Shown: positions 11,255-22,028 of the stretch, one piece after another
Position numbering within the stretch: position 1 is the first letter of the stretch
How the letters are laid out: each line of letters begins with the position of its first letter
Origin: Ornithodoros turicata
Lineage: Eukaryota > Arthropoda > Arachnida > Ixodida > Argasidae
NCBI RefSeq assembly: GCF_037126465.1
Contig: NC_088206.1
Span: 51,688,841 to 51,752,840, forward strand
Direction of reading: 5' to 3'
DNA length: 64,000 nucleotides
Position numbers and translations under genes: made by a program
Notes under the pieces: generated by a model
Databases searched by the model: none
The model's input: the letters and a program-made list of their open reading frames with translations, nothing else
Told to the model about the DNA's origin: nothing

Positions 11255-12101
11255 CAACAAGAAAAGCCAATCACGTTCATATGAATGATATCATGTTCTT
11301 TTACTTGTTTATTGTATTTTATTTATCTAGTTATTAATCATAGGTTAGGGGATACCTTACGTTGTACTGATTTCGTCTTTTGCTGCTCAAGAGTGACAGA
11401 TCCGATTGGGAAACTACATAGACATTGTGACTTACTGTCGAAGTTGCTGGCTCGCTTTTTTCGTGGAACACTGTCGGAACGGCGTCAAGTTTCAATTCGT
11501 TCCTTTTTTGTGTCAATCCAAGTTGCACCTGCATCATGTTCTCATCCAGGTACACATTATCGGTGAAATGCGAGGAGCATACACGGACAGCATGAACACT
11601 CCTTGCTTCATCTGGATACCCGCTTGTGATGTAGCTGCTTCCAACTTTCGCTTCGTCTGGGGTCTGGCTGTAGCTATATCCTTGGTGTGCGAAATCAAAC
11701 ATCGAGGTTTTCGAAAGAAGTTTTCCTGGAGTCAGGAACGCTGCGTCGGTTTCGAAACGACATCTCACGCGAAGGATGCAAGCGTAGAGTAGTATCAGCG
11801 TCACTAGAAAGTGTCACATGTGAATACGGGCGACGTGCCGGAGAAAAACAAAGCAACCCCAGACTTGGTGGCAGACGACAGCGTCCTTCACAGCGGATTA
11901 GCCAGATTCCACCTTGCGTCACGCGATGTTGTTGGCGATGGCGCTCTCGAGGATCAAAACGAAACCGGATCTTTTAAATTCGATTCCTCATCACCCAGTC
12001 CGTTTTGGAAGGAGAAAATTTGGCAAATAGCTCGTGGTAGTGTACCGAACACATTGGTATTGGATTCGTAACCACGGTTCCGGATGCGACAGTCCTTTTA
12101 A
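11255..12101 (-). mobile_element. TTAA-ended element carrying a THAP-like ORF, copy C
   Basis: It aligns from ACAACAAGAAAAGCCAATC (11257) to GCGACAGTCCTTTTAA (12086-12101) with the block at 5165-6007. Scattered substitutions and small indels separate them, including about 40 extra bases near 11995-12035 and a deletion near 11793. It is therefore an older, independent insertion, not part of the 99.9% duplication. Confidence 0.55.
11334..11804 (-). CDS. THAP-like zinc-finger protein fragment (copy C)
   Basis: This 156-residue minus-strand ORF is the longest version of the family. It shows VRCRFETDAAFLTPG near residue 13, VRVCSSHFTDNVYLDE near residue 80 and LDAVPTVFHE near residue 113. CSSHF and AVPTVF match the C-terminal half of a THAP domain. 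Compared with copy A, the AVPTVF box is closer to consensus and about 27 extra residues follow it. The open frame has survived nucleotide divergence. Because it sits inside a repeated TTAA-flanked block, I infer a transposon gene rather than a host gene. Confidence 0.5.
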   Translation of the reverse strand: MTLILLYACILRVRCRFETDAAFLTPGKLLSKTSMFDFAHQGYSYSQTPDEAKVGSSYITSGYPDEARSVHAVRVCSSHFTDNVYLDENMMQVQLGLTQKRNELKLDAVPTVFHEKSEPATSTVSHNVYVVSQSDLSLLSSKRRNQYNVRYPLTYD

Positions 12102-12169
12102 CAAGTTCACGATGTAGACTGCTTGCAAATGATGCTGCTTCCTTTGTCCCGATGTTGGCACATTTTTAC

Positions 12170-12290
12170 CGCACTCGTGTTAAGCCTTTTCTCCGCATGA
12201 CTTAACTTGTTTAGCAGTGGCTTCCATGCCGTTGAATTTCGTAGCGTTGTATGGTGATGCTGCAGTTTTGCCTAATCGCTCGTCTTAAAG
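12170..12290 (+). repeat. Dispersed minisatellite family, short copy
   Basis: It shares the phrases TTAAGCCTTTTCTCCGC, CTTGTTTAGCAGTGG and AATTTCGTAGCG with 3190-3360. It ends at CGTCTTAAAGGGACTCTGAC, the inverse of the transposon-like end at 3172-3192. Confidence 0.5.
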
Positions 12291-12618
12291 GGACTCTGAC
12301 CAGAAGTTTCAGAAGAAGACAAATATTTCGTTTGCATCTATTACGAAGGTATAATATGCCTCCAAGCCACACGCGAAATATTTTGGCTGTGCGCGGAGGC
12401 AAAGTTTCCCAAACGGGGAGCTGAAAACTGGCTTCGCTTTTCCCCCTCAACTCGCGCAATCGGGGCCGAAATCTAGCCTCTTTGCAGTGGACATCCGCCA
12501 ATTTCCGTGTGCGTGACGAAATCACGAGGGCCACGTTTCATTGGGCGCCCGGACCGGAAGTTCTGTTGTTAGTGAGTTTGTGAGAGCGCCGGCATCCGTT
12601 CGGAAAGCGATCTTCAAT

Positions 12619-13131
12619 ATGGACGTCGAAGGAAGAAATGCGGAGACTTCGAGCCCGGAACTTCTTTCTGACCTTTCTGCGATCGAGAGGAAAATTCTGC
12701 GTGCTGAACAGCTCGGTAGGCTTTCGAAACGTCGCCGATGCCGCGAATGCGAGACGAAGTTAGAGCTCTACGAACATCAGTCACAGATGAAGCAAACAGC
12801 ATGAGTCGCCTGTCTTCAGGTAAGCGATGAGCTTTTTAACGCACACTGTGATCGAACATGTAAATGTTCTCAGAAATTTCGTGTTCTGATATCTAATGCG
12901 CACTTGCTGTTCATGGTGCCGGTGTGGCTGGTGTGTCATAATGCCGAAGGAGGTCGAATGCTTGTGCTGCAAGGAGCTCGAAAACACTGCCGAATGACTG
13001 CAGTAGGAGTGCATTACAACCCACAAAGATTTCCAACTTCTATTCTTCAATATGACTGTCCTGAAGGTCGCATATTGAACTCCGTGGGCAGCGCGAACCT
13101 ATGAGCGACTATATTCACAAGTAAGTCACAT
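12619..13131 (+). pseudogene. Broken P2X7-type cysteine-rich domain gene (two exons)
   Basis: The first part (ATG at 12619) encodes 61 residues including LSAIERKILRAEQLGR and an Arg/Cys-rich LSKRRRCREC. A GTAAGC donor follows at 12820, shortly after an in-frame TGA. The second part, from about 12898, reads CCSWCRCGWCVIMP, EVECLCCKELEN, then ECITTHKDFQLLFFN and ARTYERLYSQ, ending at a GTAAGT donor. The C-x-W-C-x-C-x-x-C...C-x-C-C spacing resembles the zinc-binding C-terminal domain of P2X7 receptors, which is also common in invertebrate, often transposon-linked, proteins. At least two in-frame stops, just after NTAE and after LKVAY, make it a pseudogene. No channel domain is present. Confidence 0.5.
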
Positions 13132-15085
13132 GTGTCCTTGTCGAACGATGTTAAAATTTGGGCGCCCAAAACTGGTTTGGTCCTGCAATAAAGTCGTTAA
13201 AAACTCCAGTACAGGGCGCAGCACATAAAAGGGCTATACAGTACACGACTCTGAACTGGAGAAAACCAATGTAGGCAATTTTGTAATTGTCAGTGTGCTG
13301 TGTCCTGAGTCACGTTTTTATGTATTGCCCTGTGCATAAGGTTTTAGCGTAGGTTTTTAGCGATATTGAGTGTTCTTGATTGTCGATTCAGTGAAAAGTA
13401 AAACAATGTTGGGTTCTAAAAGAACACAGCATGTGTAGTAATGTGCAAGGTGTGGGCAGGTAAACTGCAGTTGCTCTCAGGTACATGTAGAAATGACATT
13501 GCACACACACTGTACTGTAACCGGTTACCTATTTGCCTAAACTATATTTTATGTACACCTGTGTACATGCAGATACACTGCGTATCGCCAGTTTGCAAGG
13601 TGAGTATGGCACAAGCTTGGGAAAAACAAGATCATGGTCATCTCAGCCTGTGCAGTGAAGAGGGTCTGGCAAGCCTTTCCCACAGTAAATGCCACAGGCT
13701 TCAAGTACCCCAGATCCTAACTGGGGGTACCTCTTCGCACAGCTCGTCTATCACATTTAAAATTAATTCAGCATCTATATTTAGGATGATCTATAGCTCT
13801 CAGGATGATGCATGGTTCATGAGTTCAACATGTTGTGTTGAAACACCACACTAGTGCTTTTTAATGAGTCTTGCGGAACGATAGATGAGCACTCCTTTCG
13901 TGACATTGTGTACCATTGCTACAGTGAACAATTTCTTGAGCAAGACTGATGAACGAACGAAAAATAGTCTTGTCTTCCAAATATGTAGGTTCCTTGTAAC
14001 TTCCGTATTTGTTAAGTGACCCATGTTGATGTCCCCCCTCATGTAATGCCTGCAATGGCCTTTGAGATATATTCATAAATAAATAAATATCAAAACCGGA
14101 AAAAGATGTAACACGTATCCTCTCTTTGTGTGAATGATACATAAACATTCTCATAAGATTTGTACGTAGTCACACTTTGCCTCATTTTGCATAAAGCCTA
14201 GTTCCACCTCTTACATCATCTCCACATCTTCAATCTCCAAAGCAGTACAAGGCTAAAGTAATCAGCTACTACATAAAAAGAAGGAGGGGAGGAAAACAAA
14301 CGCTGGCACATCTAAAATTCGAAGAAACCCTGGTACTTTCATGGGGCTACTCACGGCTCAGTGCTGGATCAGATCCCGATCTCAGCTTTTCTGAGCCTCA
14401 GTGATAGATTCCCTTGATTGCACTGACTGTGAGGCACAACTCATTGGCTAGGTGGCAAGTGGGCTTGCGTCTGATAGTAAGATTTGGAAGAAAGGGAGCA
14501 AGGAACATCTCTCTACGGTCTTAAGAAGGATATCAACATTACCTGTCAAGGTACAGCATTTCATGTTGCTTTCAGTAAGTACAACACTCCTCATAGCAGT
14601 TACCATTCGTGTTGGGAAAGCATGCTGAAGTTAGCTCAGGCAGTGCGTCCAGAACTGTGAATCGGGTTCATAGAGAGCACCTGGTGAGAGGGACAGCAAC
14701 AGTGTCCAGTAAAGACTCTCCAGGAATTTTGTGCAGGTTTGGGGAACACAGCTTTTAATAGTGTTGATGGAAAGCAGGGTGTGTGAAACACTGACTTCTG
14801 GTAGATGAATTCTTGTTATTTATAACCAGGTACCCATGTTCTAGTAATCTAGAAAAAGCCTTGGCTCTCTTGGAGGAAATTGCTAATGAATCTGAATGTC
14901 TTTTGTGGAAACAGGTTGTAACTGCCTTTCTATCCACCCTTCTTAGTTGCCCTAGCACAAGCAAATATGTAATGCTGTACACCATATCTGATGCTAGCAC
15001 ACTAATTGCTTTGAGTGTTCTCAGGCTTCTGAAATGGAGCTACCTCGTACATACGCTGTGCCATGTCGGCAAGAACATAAATCAG
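13132..15085. other. No recognisable gene
   Basis: Short ORFs only, including 13441-13854 (+) and 14813-15103 (+). None shows a motif or a convincing exon structure. The right edge abuts copy B of the large repeat. Confidence 0.55.
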
Positions 15086-15184
15086 ATTGTCTTTACTTTT
15101 TAAGTTGGCCCTTCAGTGCTTCATGTGACTGCAAGAATGGCACCCCCAAAACAATAGGCAGCAAGAATGATTTCTGCAATGTAT

Positions 15185-15945
15185 TGAGCTTTGTAAAACA
15201 ACAACTTTATTTGAAAATATATTCCAAAAGCCGGGTGACAACCTCATAATGTAGCGTCCTTTACTGCAAACACCGCTCAACACAACGAATAAAAACAGAG
15301 CGTAAACGTTTTGTCACCTATCCGGGTGGCATCATCAGTAAAACAGAGGCCAAAGATGAGCACATCAGCCTATCTAAGAGGGAATCTTACACATCCGATA
15401 GGGGGCCACGGTATGTATTTCAGGCTGAAGCATCACGCCTGATAAAGCAGGATTCTAAGAACTTTCTAGGGCCCCATCGCTAGTCATGAGCAAAGGTTAC
15501 TGCACAATCAAAATATATGTCCCTTAGGACAGCAGTGGTAGACTGATTAGGTCCTGTTTAGTAAAGCTAAGCATTAGTAGCCCTGGCAACTGGCTCTTTT
15601 AGTCTTGTCCCACGTCTTTTGTCTATCTCGCCAATGTAGATTGCATCACATTCTATGCACTCAACTTGATATGCACAGTCAAAATGCCTGATGGGCACAG
15701 TGCCCTCCAAATAGCGTATGAAATACGTTGGATGAAAGGAATGCGGACCACCGATTTGACTCCTTTGATGTTGTTTTTGATTGTTCTCTGTTGGAGGGAT
15801 GATGCCACCTGGATAGGCAATGAAATGTTTACTCTCTTTATTCTTAATTGTTGTGTTAAGCCAGTGTTCTGAGTAAAGGATTTTACATTATGAACTTTGT
15901 TTGAATGATGATTAGTGGCGAGCTTCATACCCTGGGCCACTACTC
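15185..15945 (-). pseudogene. Penelope-like element fragment (duplicate)
   Basis: This is the copy of the relic at 100-860, with the same reverse-transcriptase tail, GIY-YIG pieces and 3' end in the same broken frames. Confidence 0.7.
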
Positions 15946-16224
15946 TAACAATTGCTTGTGGTAGTGTGGCGAAATGGAATAACGAGCCTTGTAGACAATT
16001 TACTTGGCAATATATTTATTTATCTATCATAGGTTGAAGAACCCAGTGTGGTGTTACATAACGGAGGGGCACGTAATCATACAAGACCGATCACCAAAAG
16101 TCCTTGCTTTTGACTAGATTAAAATGTGAAGCGATTGTAACATAACAAATGCTGCATGGTGGCGATATGATAGGTTCTCCTCACGAGTTGTCGCCACGGT
16201 TACGGTTAGAAACTGCATATCCCG

Positions 16225-16545
16225 GTAGCAGGATCAAATTTTAATTAGGCTACTTTGGCCAACATGCGAGCATAGAGCACAGTGTCAAAAGCCCTTACAA
16301 AATAAAAAGAATACTACATCTACGTGGACCCGGAAATCAAGACAGTTTGAAATGCTGTGAACGAATTTCACTACGTTAGTTTTGCCTGAATACCCTTTTC
16401 TAAAGCCATGCTGGAATTTAAAAAAAGAAATCGACATGGTAGTACATGATGTCCTCCATTAGTTTACAGGGAACCCTAAAAAGTGGAGCTGGTTAATAGA
16501 CAGAAGTAGCATAGTTGTCACCTCTTCTGAAGACAGGAATAAGCT
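16225..16545 (-). pseudogene. LINE reverse-transcriptase fragment (duplicate)
   Basis: This is the copy of the relic at 1140-1460, with the same QHGFRKG and KGFDTV blocks. Confidence 0.58.
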
Positions 16546-18274
16546 TGAGACCTATGTCCTCGACTCGCACACATACTAAGAACCTTTGACACAGATTAAC
16601 GTATCTTCATTCCAGCTCTTTCACTTTCAGATGTTCATCTCTGTTGAGTGGTCTGTCATTCTTGTAATACAGATTGGAATTCAAATGCAGGTGCATAAGG
16701 GATGCTCTGAAAGAAAAGTGTTTGGTTTTAGTCCTCTTAATGTTTCCGAAAACGAAAACAAACTTCACGGTGACTATGAAATGAGCAATTCCAGGATGAC
16801 AGCAAAAAATATATCTCGCCATATCATTATATCCACCTGGCACTTCAATTGAATAATGGCAGTTGAAGATGATGATTCAATTTAATGACGCATAAGCAAC
16901 TCGGGCTATAGTGCGCCAAAACCATGATAAAACTGTGAGTTGTTAAATATCGGACGATTATACTAAAATAATATACTTTGTTGGTTGGTAAATTGAGATA
17001 TAGACAAAAACATGATATGATAAAAATAAGCAATTGAAGAAAAGGCAATTGTTGGCTTTGTGTGACTGATGTCGAGTTTGCCACACTACGTGTTGAATAA
17101 TAGTGTATGCTGATACGCTGTAGCATATAAAGTACAATCATACACACGCTCAATATGTGGTGGATATGTGAAACCAATATACACATACTTACATTTCAAA
17201 CTTTCTTGAAAAAGGCAGTCTAAGTCTGTAAAATTTGCCAGACTCTATACAAAGCCAGTAAGCACAGTGTGGAATGACTGATTCATCTTTCGAAGGCAGA
17301 GGGGTGCAGCTACCACGACGCTTCGTCATCTCAATGCTTCGGAGCGGCATAGCCTAGTAAGAAGCCATCAGAAGGATCTCATAAAGATAACTTGTTTGAA
17401 AAAGTGGAGGGTTCTGTGGGATATGTAAGAAAGCATACGCGTTACACAACAGGTAGAGAATGATCGACTGCACCTGCATGGTTTTCAGTACCTAGGCTTG
17501 GAACTGAAAAATAAATGTGCTAACATTGTTGATACTACTTTTCCGTCAGGACCACATGAGAGCACATTTGGTTTCTCTAGTTGAAGGTATCATCAGGTCC
17601 CCATGCTCCTTTGAGATGCAGCAGACAGAAGTTCGCTGAGGCGAGTGACTGCCGTTGCGGTTCGTCGCTTCGCAGCAGATCAAGAACAGTACACCGCAAC
17701 GATAGGTGAAACGTTCAGAATATGGTGACCAACTCCAACACCAACCCAATGACCCGAACAAAAAGGATGAACCGGGAGTCACACAAGTTCGCAGTTCGCA
17801 AGCTCGGCATACGGCATCCATTACAGCTGACCGGATACGGAAGCATATATCGAACGCCGTGTACAGATTGAAAAGAAAATCGTAGAAACTGTTGTAGGTG
17901 ATAAACGCAGGGTATATTTTTCTTTTTGAGGCTCTGTAACGAAAACATATTAACGTAGAAATGCTATTTCATGAAGGAAATTGACAGATATTGCGTGACC
18001 ACGTGACGCGTTTGAGCCAATTGTGGGTGTTGCGAGTGGGGCCCCCGTGTTGACGTCATCTTGATGGTGGGCCGGGGTGGATATTCTATATAAACGTATG
18101 TTTTCTCGGTTTGACGCTAGGCGTGCTGCACTCGGATGGAGTCGAATGTTTAAAATTCGGGTTTAGAGAAACCGTGGGGTTTTAATGCGTGAATTTTCGC
18201 ATGGAGAGTCCTTGTTGGGTGCTTTATCGACTACAAGTACGAAAGAGCTCCCACAGTTTCTGGTCAGAGTCCCT

Positions 18275-18585
18275 TTAAGCCTTTCCCGCGATGTGTAGTG
18301 TTTTCTCCGTGCTGTCGCATGACTGGGCTTGTTTAGCAGTGCCTTCATAGTATTTTCTTGTAGTTTTCGTCTTGTGTTAGCCGTCGAGTTTCGTAGCGAT
18401 GTGCGATGACGCAGCGATTATTAGGGCTAAGAGCTCGTCTTAAGCTTTTTCTCCATGCTGTCGCATGTTTAGCATTTGCTGTCGCGGTTAAGCCTTTTCT
18501 CTGATGTCTTGTACGTGCTCTTGCATGTTTAGTCTTGTTTAGCAGTGTCTTTCTTGTTGCAATTTTACCAGCTGCTAGTATTTTG
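18275..18585 (+). repeat. Dispersed minisatellite (duplicate)
   Basis: Copy of 3190-3500. Confidence 0.5.
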
Positions 18586-18837
18586 TCGTTTTTTGTCCTT
18601 CACGCATATTGCCATGAGAGGGTGGTGGCACCATCTGGTGTGATGCCTTGCAACTAGGTAGCCACCTGTCGTCGACAACTACCGACCGTCAACAAGCAAC
18701 ATGGCGGTCGCTGGTCACTCGGGCGTTCCGGAACGATTTCTTAGACGCGGCATCGTTGATTTTCAAATGAACTGTTTATCTCCAGTCTATTTCTATCTGT
18801 TTTTCTTTTTTATGACCGCTATGTAGTTGCCCACAAC

Positions 18838-19098
18838 ACACAGATCCAGTAAACCACATATGTCCTTTAGACATCCAGAGGATGGTTCATCTGGGACATT
18901 TAGTATGTCCAGTGGATATCCAGATATTTCTAGATTACGTTGAAGAGACGTACTATAGATGATCGAAAGCTTGTCCAGATCACGTTGCTGTTACATTGCA
19001 GAGATATCCCAGCTGGATGTTTCTCCCCTCTAATGGACATACATCCGAAGCACATATGGATGTCCATCAGACGTTCTATATGACCACCGCTGTACACT
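18838..19098. repeat. Foldback satellite of ATCC/GGAT words (duplicate)
   Basis: Copy of 3753-4013. Confidence 0.5.
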
Positions 19099-19561
19099 GT
19101 ACACACATGCCATGATTTATTATGCAGGAAATATTTTTCATCTCACCTGAGCAGCAGCACAAATTTCACAATGTTTCAATCTCTTGGTCAAAGTAAGGTA
19201 ATAGTAATTCAACACAGCACAGTTCCGAGTCACAATTCTTTTAATACACTGAAGAACAAATACTTCCAAAACAAATCTCACTGAAATTGCTTGTAATGCA
19301 CTACACACATCTTCATACTTTGGTACTTTCAGCATCACAGTGTCACATGTGTTAAAATTTACAATCGCGACACAGTTATCTGAAGTGGAATGTCAGTAGT
19401 TCAAGCAGCCCATGTTATCTTTGTTGCGCTCAAAAGTTATATAGAGCTAATATTGGGTGTAATACATCATCTACGCACTGCACGGGATTTCAACAATGAT
19501 GGCAGTGCTTATAGGCTTCACCGGACATCGTCACATGCTACAAAACTATGCAACGAAGATA

Positions 19562-20240
19562 CAGGGTGTCCCAGAAAACGTGTCATTGAATTCCAATAAA
19601 AAAACTACGCCAACTAGAATCATGCGGTCAACGGCACTTCTTCTTACTATGTTTTCGCCACCTCCTGATGTACATGTCATGTAACCTAAGTTTAGTTACG
19701 TAAATTTTTGCAAACTGAACTCGTAAATTTGCCAAGTAAAGGTCACTTTTTCACCCCACCAATGTGAAGAGCTTGCCGAATTTACTCAATTTAATGATAA
19801 TTAACAGGAATATTGCCGAGCTATCCCATCGGGAAAAATAGCCAAACACCATGCTTTTCGGGGCGCTCAGAGCATGCGCTGGACGAGTTTTTACGCATCT
19901 TCGTTGTCAGTCCGACGAAAGGAGGTTGGAAACCCAGCCCACACCGGCATGGTAGAAAGATATAACACAAAAATAGCTTATCACGTCCAGCTTCAGCTGG
20001 GACCATACCTTCCCTGTCCCAATTTCAGGAACTGTCACTTTTTCTACTATCACTTTGTATGTTCGGTTTCCAACCTCCTTTCGTCGGACTGACAAAGATT
20101 GGGCTCAAAAAGTCCTCGCGCGTTATACTGAAGTGCTCTGAGAAACATGATGTTCGGCTATTTTTCGCATGACATGCACATCAGGAGGTGGTAAAAACCT
20201 ACTAAGAACAAATGGCATTGACCGCATGATGGCATACAAT
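19562..20240. mobile_element. Mariner-type foldback element, truncated (duplicate)
   Basis: Copy of 4477-5155, with the same missing right end. The truncation therefore preceded the duplication. Confidence 0.68.
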
Positions 20241-20249
20241 AAAAATACA

Positions 20250-21092
20250 ACAAGAAAAGCCAATCACGTTCATATGAATGCCATCATGTTCTTTTACTTG
20301 TTTATTGTATTTTATTTATCTAGTTATTAATCATAGGTTAGGGGATACCTTACGTTGTACCGATTTCGTCTTTTGCCGCTAAGTTACTCACGCGCAAGAG
20401 TGACAGATCCGATTGGGAAACTACATAGATATTGTGACTTATGTCGAAGTTGCTGGCTCGCTTTGTTCGTGGAACACTGTCGGAACGACGTCAAGTTTCA
20501 ATTCGTTCCTTTTTTGTGTCAATCCAAGTTGCGCTTCCATGATGTTCTCATCCAGGTACACATTATCGGTGAAATGCGAGGAGCATTCACGGACAGCATG
20601 AACACTCATTGCTTCATCTGAATACCCGCTAGTGATGTAGCTGCTTCCCACTTTCGCTTCGTCTGGGGTCTGGCTGTAGCTGTACCCTAGGCGTGCGAAA
20701 TGAAACATCGAGGTTTTCGAAGGAAGTCTTCCTGGAGTCAGGAACTCTGCGTCGGTTTCGAAACGACATCTCACGCGAAAGATGCAAGCGTGGAGATTCT
20801 CCCGATTCACAAAGAGTATCCGCGTCACTAGAAAGTGTCACATGTGAATACGGGCGACGTGCAGGAAAAAACAAAGCAGCCCCAGACTTGGCGGCAGACG
20901 ACAGCGTCCTTCACAGCGGATTAGCCAGATTCCACCTTGCGTCACGCGATGTTGTTGGCGCTGGCGCTTTCGAGGATCAAAACGAAACCGGATCGTTTAA
21001 ATTCGATTCCTCATCACCCCGGCAGTGGTAGTGTACCGAACACATTGGTATTGGATTCGTAAGCACGGTTCCGGATGCGACAGTCCCTTTAA
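20250..21092 (-). mobile_element. TTAA-ended THAP-like element (duplicate, copy B)
   Basis: Copy of 5165-6007. Its minus-strand ORF at 20828-20439 is the 129-residue THAP-like fragment, unchanged in sequence. Confidence 0.5.
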
Positions 21093-21636
21093 CAGCAGGC
21101 CTCAACAGAGATTTTTGCTCCTTATGTTCTTAGCAATATGTGTGGCATAGGCGTTGGTCGCATAATCTAAAGTATTTATGTGTAAGTGACGACAGTACGT
21201 ACAAGGAGCGCCAGCGGCTTCAGTATGGCCGGACGGGTGTGAAAGAATTACAGCTCGACCACAACTGTGGAGACCGCTTTATAATGAGTACTATGCTGAA
21301 GTGCTTTTCCTGGTGCACCATTTAGAAATATCAATTCCACTAGAAGCTCTTCTCTTTCTTCCGCGACGCATTCGTGGCACCTGCAAGTGTATGCCGTTGT
21401 GTGAGTAACATCCGGTTTATGCTAACGTTACCAGGAACTTTTTTCATTCTCGTGTTTTGATCCTTCACACCACGGATGTTCTGAAACCAACGTAGCGCGC
21501 AAGAGTAGTACTCATGTCATGGAAATGTTGAGAGATTCGCGTGCTTTCTGTGGCCACAACTGCTCAAATTGAGTAACTGACCAGGCGCACGCTACAATTA
21601 CATGTCGCAATTGAATGCATATTTACTTGTGCCTTT

Positions 21637-21975
21637 TCAACTTTCAGAAACCTTCAGCTGCTGGGGCTCAAAGGAAAACACCGATCCATCGTGTGGTATT
21701 AAGAACATCTCAAATACTCTCTTGGATGGTGGTGTGTGGTGAAAGGGCTTGCCGTTGTCGGCCTCACGTAGGTGGGCAACGTCACGACTGACGCCCTGGG
21801 GGAATGTGCGTCCTGGGCCGACTTCTAAGGGAACTGTGCCGACATATCTGAAAGCGTCTGAGGAAAACCCAGGTAAAACCCCAGACAGCACAGCCGGCAC
21901 CGGGATTCGAACCCGGGTACCTCCCAGTCTCGACGTGACATGGCCAGCCCGCTAACCACTGAGCCACGGGAGCTC
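21637..21975 (-). mobile_element. tRNA-derived SINE
   Basis: On the minus strand the element opens with a tRNA-like head. Box A is TGGCTCAGTGG (complement of 21956-21966) and box B is GGTTCGAATCC (complement of 21903-21913), about 43 bases apart, which fits an internal RNA polymerase III promoter. A non-tRNA body follows, with GGGGTTTTACCTGGG and a C-rich tail. It resembles the tRNA-derived SINEs described in hard ticks. It is not a tRNA gene: the cloverleaf is incomplete and the body is about 340 bases long. Confidence 0.85.
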
Positions 21976-22028
21976 TCTTGGACGTGTCCACAAGGCAGTC
22001 AAGCAACGAACCAATCAAACATCAAATA

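Larger units (their letters stand above)
15086..21559 (+). repeat. Large direct repeat, copy B
   Basis: It is the partner of 1-6474 and contains the same sub-features at +15085. Right of 21559 the two copies differ completely: copy A runs into ATTCCGATTCC and copy B into CTGCTCAAATT. No target duplication is visible at the junction. Confidence 0.95.

Noticed and set aside
14813..15103. A 96-residue Leu-rich ORF ending across the edge of the large repeat
   Set aside because: It is open on both strands, has no splice-consistent neighbours and straddles a duplication junction.
21900..21975. A possible tRNA gene
   Set aside because: A and B boxes are present, but the arms do not close a cloverleaf and the sequence continues into a SINE body.
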